Shown here: in pieces, positions 61,872 to 64,000 of the stretch | Numbering within the stretch: the first letter of the stretch is position 1 | How the letters are laid out: each line of letters opens with the position of its first letter | Assembly: GCF_000282035.1 (NCBI RefSeq) | Contig: NZ_AKKA01000010.1 | Coordinates: forward strand, 28,508-92,507 | Direction: 5' to 3' | Origin: Rhizobium sp. CF122 | GTDB taxonomy: Bacteria; Pseudomonadota; Alphaproteobacteria; Rhizobiales; Rhizobiaceae | DNA length: 64,000 bases | Notes under the pieces: generated by a model | What the model was told of the DNA's origin: nothing | Databases searched by the model: none | What the model saw: the letters and a program-made list of their open reading frames with translations, nothing else | Made by a program: the position numbers and the translations under genes

Positions 61872-62871
61872 CGTCGTTCTCAAAGGCCTCAACAAGCGCT
61901 TCGGTGAGACACCGGCCCTCGCTGATCTCAACCTCTCCATCCGCGACGGCGAGTTCGTCGTCCTGCTTGGGCCGACCGGTGCTGGCAAGACGACGACGCT
62001 GCGCCTCATTGCCGGGCTGGAGCGCCCCGAGAGCGGCCGCATCGAGATAGGCGGTCGCAACGTCGCAGGCGAAGCTCCGGCCGACAGGGACGTCGCATTC
62101 GTCTTCCAGCAATATTCGCTCTATCCGCATATGACGGTTTACGACAACCTTGCCTTTCCGCTGCGCGCGCCGGTGCGCAAGCTCGCAAGCGAAGAGATCG
62201 ACCGCCGCGTGCGGGAAATTGCCCGCATGGTCAGGATCGACCACAAGCTGGAGAACCGTTCGACGCGTCTGTCGGGCGGCGAAATGCAGCGCGTTGCGAT
62301 CGGCCGGGCGCTCGTGCGCCAACCCGCCATCTATCTGATGGACGAACCGCTCTCATCACTCGATGCGAAACTTCGCGCGGAACTTCGCCTGGAACTGAAG
62401 CGCATCCAGAAGGAGCTCGGTTCGACCCTGCTCTATGTAACCCACGACCAGGTCGAAGCCATGACCATGGCGGATCGGATCGGCATCGTTGCGGAAGGAA
62501 GGCTGTTGCAGGTCGGAACGCCCCGCGAAATCTACGGCAATCCCGCCAGTCTTCATGTCGCTGCGCGTCTTGGCCAGCCGCACATCAACCTCTTGCCAAC
62601 TGATCTTCTTCCTGGCGCCAATCCGCCACCGGGAACGAAGACGATCGGCGCGCGAACCGAGCATCTCGATATCATCATCGATCAGAACGCCAATGCGAAG
62701 ATCGACTGGATCGAACACCTGGGCGACCAGAACCATCTTCACATTAAGGTCCGCGACCACAAGCTCGTCACACTTGCCGATCCATATCTCGCGATCCGGC
62801 CGGGGGATCGGGTGAGCCTGACGCTACGCGATCCACTCTATTTCGACGCCAGCGGCCAGCGCCTTGGATAA
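61864..62871 (+). CDS. ABC transporter ATPase 2 (MalK/UgpC type, canonical)
   Basis: 335 aa from ATG at 61864. Walker A LLGPTGAGKTTTLR, Q-loop AFVFQQYSLYPHMTVY, canonical signature RLSGGEMQRVAIGRALV, Walker B IYLMDEPLSSLDAKLR, switch VTHDQVEAMTMADR, then a TOBE-like end (GARTEHLDIIIDQNANAKID). Partner of ATPase 1. Two different NBD genes are typical of rhizobial glycerol-type (GlpS/GlpT) transporters. Confidence 0.92.
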   Translation: MADVVLKGLNKRFGETPALADLNLSIRDGEFVVLLGPTGAGKTTTLRLIAGLERPESGRIEIGGRNVAGEAPADRDVAFVFQQYSLYPHMTVYDNLAFPLRAPVRKLASEEIDRRVREIARMVRIDHKLENRSTRLSGGEMQRVAIGRALVRQPAIYLMDEPLSSLDAKLRAELRLELKRIQKELGSTLLYVTHDQVEAMTMADRIGIVAEGRLLQVGTPREIYGNPASLHVAARLGQPHINLLPTDLLPGANPPPGTKTIGARTEHLDIIIDQNANAKIDWIEHLGDQNHLHIKVRDHKLVTLADPYLAIRPGDRVSLTLRDPLYFDASGQRLG

Positions 62872-62919
62872 GCAACCGAACGAAACAAACGCACTGGCAT
62901 AAAAGACGGATCTTTCTCC

Positions 62920-64000
62920 ATGAAACATTTCTTCAATCGCCGGGAAACAATTGTCACCGAAGCCCTCGATGGTCTGCTCCTGACAAGCAGTGCGGGCCGT
63001 CTTGCCCGTCTGGATACCTTCCCCGATATCAAGGTGATCCTGCGCGCGGACTGGGATAAATCGAAGGTCGCAATCATCTCCGGCGGCGGGGCCGGACACG
63101 AGCCCTCGCATGCCGGCTTCGTCGGCAAAGGCATGCTCACCGCGGCCGTATCCGGCGAGATATTTGCCTCGCCCAGTGTCGATGCCGTGCTGACAGCAAT
63201 CCGTGCCGTAACCGGGCCCAAGGGTGCACTGCTCGTCGTCAAGAACTATACGGGTGACCGGCTGAACTTTGGCCTCGCCGCCGAAAAGGCCCGTGCCGAA
63301 GGCTTCGCTGTCGAGATGGTGATCGTTGCCGACGATATCGCGATCCCCGGCATCAACCAGCCTCGCGGCGTTGCCGGGACCCTGTTTGTGCACAAGATCG
63401 CCGGTTATCACGCCGAAGCCGGAGCCGACCTGAAGACGGTCACCGCACAGGCGGTGGCAGCGGCGCACGACATCGTTTCCCTCGGCATGTCGCTTTCGAC
63501 CTGCAGCGTGCCCGGTCAGGCACATGAAGATCGGCTTGGCGCCGACGAAGGGGAGCTCGGACTTGGCATCCACGGCGAACCCGGTGTCGAGCGCATTTCC
63601 TTGCAACCTGTTGCCGACCTCGTTGCGACGATGACCGAACGGCTGGCCGGCAAGGTCGGTGACACAGGAGATCATGCGCTGTTGATCAACAACCTCGGCG
63701 CTGTGCCGCCGCTTGAAATGGGCGTCATCGCCAATGCGGTGCTATCGTCACCAATCGCCGGCCGCGTTCGGCTGATCATTGGGCCGGCCCCGATGATGAC
63801 CGCACTCAACATGAACGGCTTTTCCCTGTCGCTGATCCGGCTGGACGCTGACCGCGAAGCCGCGCTGAAGGGCGCCGTCGCGCCGCATGCCTGGCCGCCC
63901 GCCACCGAACGGCACGAAATTGCCATCGTTCCGGCGCCGCAAAGACCGTCCATGCGGAACGAAGCGACATCGGCCAGTGACGACAAGCATAATCGCCGTC
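62920..64000 (+). CDS. Dihydroxyacetone kinase (DAK), N-terminal DhaK part; runs off the window
   Basis: At least 360 codons from ATG at 62920, open to the right edge. The DhaK domain is clear: MKHFFNRRETIVTEALDGLL, VAIISGGGAGHEPSHAGFVG (with the His that covalently binds the substrate as a hemiaminal expected later), GKGMLTAAVSGEIFASPSVD, LLVVKNYTGDRLNFGLAAEK, VIVADDIAIPG and RGVAGTLFVHKIAG. Around residue 340 a linker begins (APQRPSMRNEATSASDDKHN), probably leading to the DhaL ATP-binding domain as in single-chain ATP-dependent kinases. It phosphorylates dihydroxyacetone or related ketoses such as erythrulose. Located 48 bases after the transporter, it should act on the imported substrate or its product. 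Confidence 0.93.
   Translation, partial: MKHFFNRRETIVTEALDGLLLTSSAGRLARLDTFPDIKVILRADWDKSKVAIISGGGAGHEPSHAGFVGKGMLTAAVSGEIFASPSVDAVLTAIRAVTGPKGALLVVKNYTGDRLNFGLAAEKARAEGFAVEMVIVADDIAIPGINQPRGVAGTLFVHKIAGYHAEAGADLKTVTAQAVAAAHDIVSLGMSLSTCSVPGQAHEDRLGADEGELGLGIHGEPGVERISLQPVADLVATMTERLAGKVGDTGDHALLINNLGAVPPLEMGVIANAVLSSPIAGRVRLIIGPAPMMTALNMNGFSLSLIRLDADREAALKGAVAPHAWPPATERHEIAIVPAPQRPSMRNEATSASDDKHNRR

Overview
The window looks like an alphaproteobacterial chromosome or large replicon of the Rhizobium/Agrobacterium group. The reasons are the bcsN-bcsA-bcsB-bcsZ cellulose operon with a GH8 'celC' gene, the dense arrangement of HAAT, thiamin-precursor-type and polyol-type ABC transporters next to catabolic genes, GC-rich codon use with ATGA/TGATG start-stop overlaps, and rhizobial-type IS66 and prophage debris. 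No rRNA, tRNA or CRISPR array was seen.

Layout. 1-3735 (minus, running off the left edge): one giant secreted protein joining a FecR domain, TPR repeats and a TonB-receptor-like beta-barrel. Divergent from it is a Pycsar-type membrane effector (3848-4387) with no cyclase in the window. 4.4-10.6 kb: a decayed prophage/IS island with a broken phage structural gene, a truncated IS66 transposase, GH19 and GH24 lysis-gene remnants, a holin-like gene with an in-frame stop, two SAM methyltransferases and several tiny membrane or unknown proteins. 10.6-19 kb: a patchwork of small genes, a ParE-type toxin-antitoxin pair with a palindromic operator, gene fragments (GntR, GNAT, IS1182), a DUF1254 protein, a peroxiredoxin-like protein and a methyltransferase. 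19.0-28.2 kb: the cellulose operon, preceded by a perfect match to the CtrA half-site pair. 28.4-32.1 kb: an isochorismatase-type hydrolase with a divergent LysR gene, and a nucleotidyltransferase-fold gene behind a 30-bp palindrome.

32.1-42.5 kb: a nine-gene minus-strand operon under a divergent LysR gene. It encodes an aromatic hydroxylase, two different hydroxyquinol-type intradiol dioxygenases, maleylacetate reductase and a complete branched-chain-type ABC importer: a resorcinol/hydroxyquinol-like funnel into beta-ketoadipate. 42.8-47.8 kb: an adenosine-specific kinase homologue and an RND efflux pair. 48.1-56.5 kb: a creatininase-family hydrolase, a LysR regulator, an ABC importer, a cytosine-deaminase-like amidohydrolase, a GlcD-like FAD oxidoreductase, a flavodoxin-fold quinone reductase and a RidA protein. 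This is probably an uncharacterised pathway for a cyclic N-containing compound. A 38-bp element conserved upstream of both the creatininase gene and the transporter operon ties the two together. 56.5-64 kb: a frameshifted GntR regulator, then a polyol/triose-type ABC transporter (binding protein, two permeases, a 70-aa membrane protein, two ATPases) ending in dihydroxyacetone kinase, which runs off the right edge.
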